Source: JAIEPT01 sp038217425
GTDB taxonomy: Bacteria; Planctomycetota; Planctomycetia; Gemmatales; Gemmataceae
Assembly: GCA_038217425.1 (NCBI GenBank)
Contig: JBBQPM010000268.1
Span: 1-7,705, forward strand
Length of the DNA stretch: 7,705 nucleotides
Direction of reading: 5' to 3'
Of the stretch, positions 6,562-7,705 are shown in pieces. The notes beneath the pieces are model-generated. The model made no database searches and was not told where the DNA came from. It was given only the letters and a program-made list of their open reading frames with translations. The position numbers and the translations under genes are program-made. How positions within the stretch are numbered: the first letter of the stretch is position 1; each line of letters opens with the position of its first letter.

Positions 6562-7705
6562 ATGTCGCTCCTGCGCTCCTGCCAATCGTTCGTCGCCAAG
6601 TACGGATCCGCGGCCGTCGCCGTCGCCAAGGGCGTGCTGGAAATCGTGGCGCCCGGCAGCGGAACGCTCGTCAAGATGGCGGGAAAAGCCCTCGACGCCG
6701 CCGGCAAAGCTGCCGAGAAAATGGCCGAATCCGAGTGGAAAAACGAACTCCGCGGCATACTGGGCGTCAGCGATGCGGAGCTGAATCGCATCGGCGAAAT
6801 GATCGATTTGCTCGCCGGGCCCCTCGCGAATTTGTGCGAACAGGCCTACGTGTTCAAGGACCAACTCGACGAAATGCCCGACGTTCTCGCCCGCGTGCTG
6901 GCCAAGGATCCGTCGCTGTCCGAGGCCTTGCACGGCATCGAAGGCATCAAGTCGCAATGCGACGGGTTCGCCGACGATCTTCGGCACATCGCTCATAATC
7001 AGGCCGAGGCGTTGCCGCTGTACGGTCGGATGCACCGCGTGTGCGATTACTTCGACGAACTCCACGCCGCCGGCGTGAAACCGAGGGATTTCGCTCACTA
7101 CGTGATTCAGCATCACGAGATCCTGGCGAAAATCCGCCGTGGCGAGACGGCGCATTTGGACGACGCGCTCATGGACGTCCGTCGCGGCGTCCCGCGGTCG
7201 GCGAGCGTGGCGATCCTCGAAGCCGCGGTCGCCGTGCGCGAGTTCGATTATCGAGGCGCCGATCGAGCGCTGGGCCGAGCGGCTCGCCTCAAGCTCGAGG
7301 ATTGGCAACTCATGGAAATCTCGCGCCAGGTCACGAAGCTGGCGACGGGAACCGATGAAGTGAAGGTCACCACGGGCGGTACGGCCAAGAAACGCCGACT
7401 GCAGCCGGGCGACGTCCTGGACGGCTGGACGCTGGTCGCATGTCTGGGCGCCGGCGGTTGGGGGCAGGTCTTCCAGGCGACCCGCGGCGGCGAAACCAAG
7501 GCCGTCAAGATCATGCACCCCGACCTCGCCGCCGATGAAGGTTTCGTCACCCGCTTCAAGCAGGAGATCGGCAACCTCTTCCGCCTGCCCCGGCATCCCA
7601 ACCTCGTCCGCATCCACACCGACGGTTTCGGCAAGTGCGAGATGCATAAAACCTGGTACCTGGCCATGGAGTACGTCGAAGGCCCGACGCTCGAGGCGTA
7701 CCTGG
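6562..7705 (+). CDS. Ser/Thr protein kinase with long helical N-terminal domain (3' end outside window)
   Basis: An open frame from ATG 6562 to the window end, 381 codons. The in-frame TAA at 6538-6540 rules out a start before 6541, and this is the first ATG after it. No good Shine-Dalgarno is visible. From about residue 280 it is a Hanks-type kinase: PGDVLDGWTLVACLGAGG opens the N-lobe with glycine loop GAGGWGQV (296-303), the ATP-binding Lys is 316 in AVKIMHP, the alpha-C Glu is probably 335 in QEIGNLFRL, and the hinge reads AMEYVEG. HRD and DFG motifs should lie beyond the window. Residues 1-275 match no domain I can name. They are predicted helical, with an Ala/Gly-rich stretch (about 18-55), charged helices (about 55-175) and helices with a TPR-like look (about 205-260). 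Such kinases phosphorylate Ser/Thr on partner proteins; the N-terminus is probably a sensing or oligomerisation module. The kinase call is secure, its role unknown. Confidence 0.92.
   Translation, partial: MSLLRSCQSFVAKYGSAAVAVAKGVLEIVAPGSGTLVKMAGKALDAAGKAAEKMAESEWKNELRGILGVSDAELNRIGEMIDLLAGPLANLCEQAYVFKDQLDEMPDVLARVLAKDPSLSEALHGIEGIKSQCDGFADDLRHIAHNQAEALPLYGRMHRVCDYFDELHAAGVKPRDFAHYVIQHHEILAKIRRGETAHLDDALMDVRRGVPRSASVAILEAAVAVREFDYRGADRALGRAARLKLEDWQLMEISRQVTKLATGTDEVKVTTGGTAKKRRLQPGDVLDGWTLVACLGAGGWGQVFQATRGGETKAVKIMHPDLAADEGFVTRFKQEIGNLFRLPRHPNLVRIHTDGFGKCEMHKTWYLAMEYVEGPTLEAYL

Overview
This GC-rich window (high G/C at third codon positions) most likely comes from a planctomycete or a similar large-genome environmental bacterium. 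That is an inference from three things: a eukaryotic-like Ser/Thr kinase with a long helical N-terminus, a WD40-repeat protein remnant, and a tyrosine recombinase remnant of a style I associate with planctomycete genomes. No rRNA or other phylogenetic marker is present to confirm it.

Layout. (1) 86-5110, plus strand: a tight two-gene signalling operon. The first gene is a response regulator with an HD-GYP domain (predicted cyclic-di-GMP phosphodiesterase, RpfG-like). Three bases after its stop comes a 1329-residue membrane hybrid histidine kinase (TM-sensor-TM-HAMP-GAF-coiled coil-PAS-HisKA-HATPase-REC-REC-Hpt plus an extra helical tail). All phosphorelay residues are intact, so the pair can be read as an RpfC/RpfG-type relay: sensed signal, His, Asp, Hpt His, then the Asp of the HD-GYP regulator, altering c-di-GMP. 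(2) 5114-6280: a gene graveyard. No intact gene is visible at 5114-5306. Then comes the frameshifted C-terminal end of a tyrosine recombinase on the minus strand (5307-5491), abutting a 5'-less, frameshifted WD40 fragment on the plus strand (about 5495-6140), then about 130 bp of repeat-rich DNA. (3) 6271-6389, minus strand: tRNA-Pro(GGG) with a strong intrinsic terminator. (4) 6562-7705, plus strand: the first 381 codons of a Ser/Thr protein kinase that runs off the window, with about 275 residues of uncharacterised helical sequence ahead of the kinase domain.

The most interesting items are the unassigned N-terminal domain of the kinase, the GYH variant of the HD-GYP motif beside a full relay kinase, and the recombinase remnant on the 3' side of a tRNA-Pro, which may mark an old integration site. 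Nothing here can be proved to be a new system from sequence alone.
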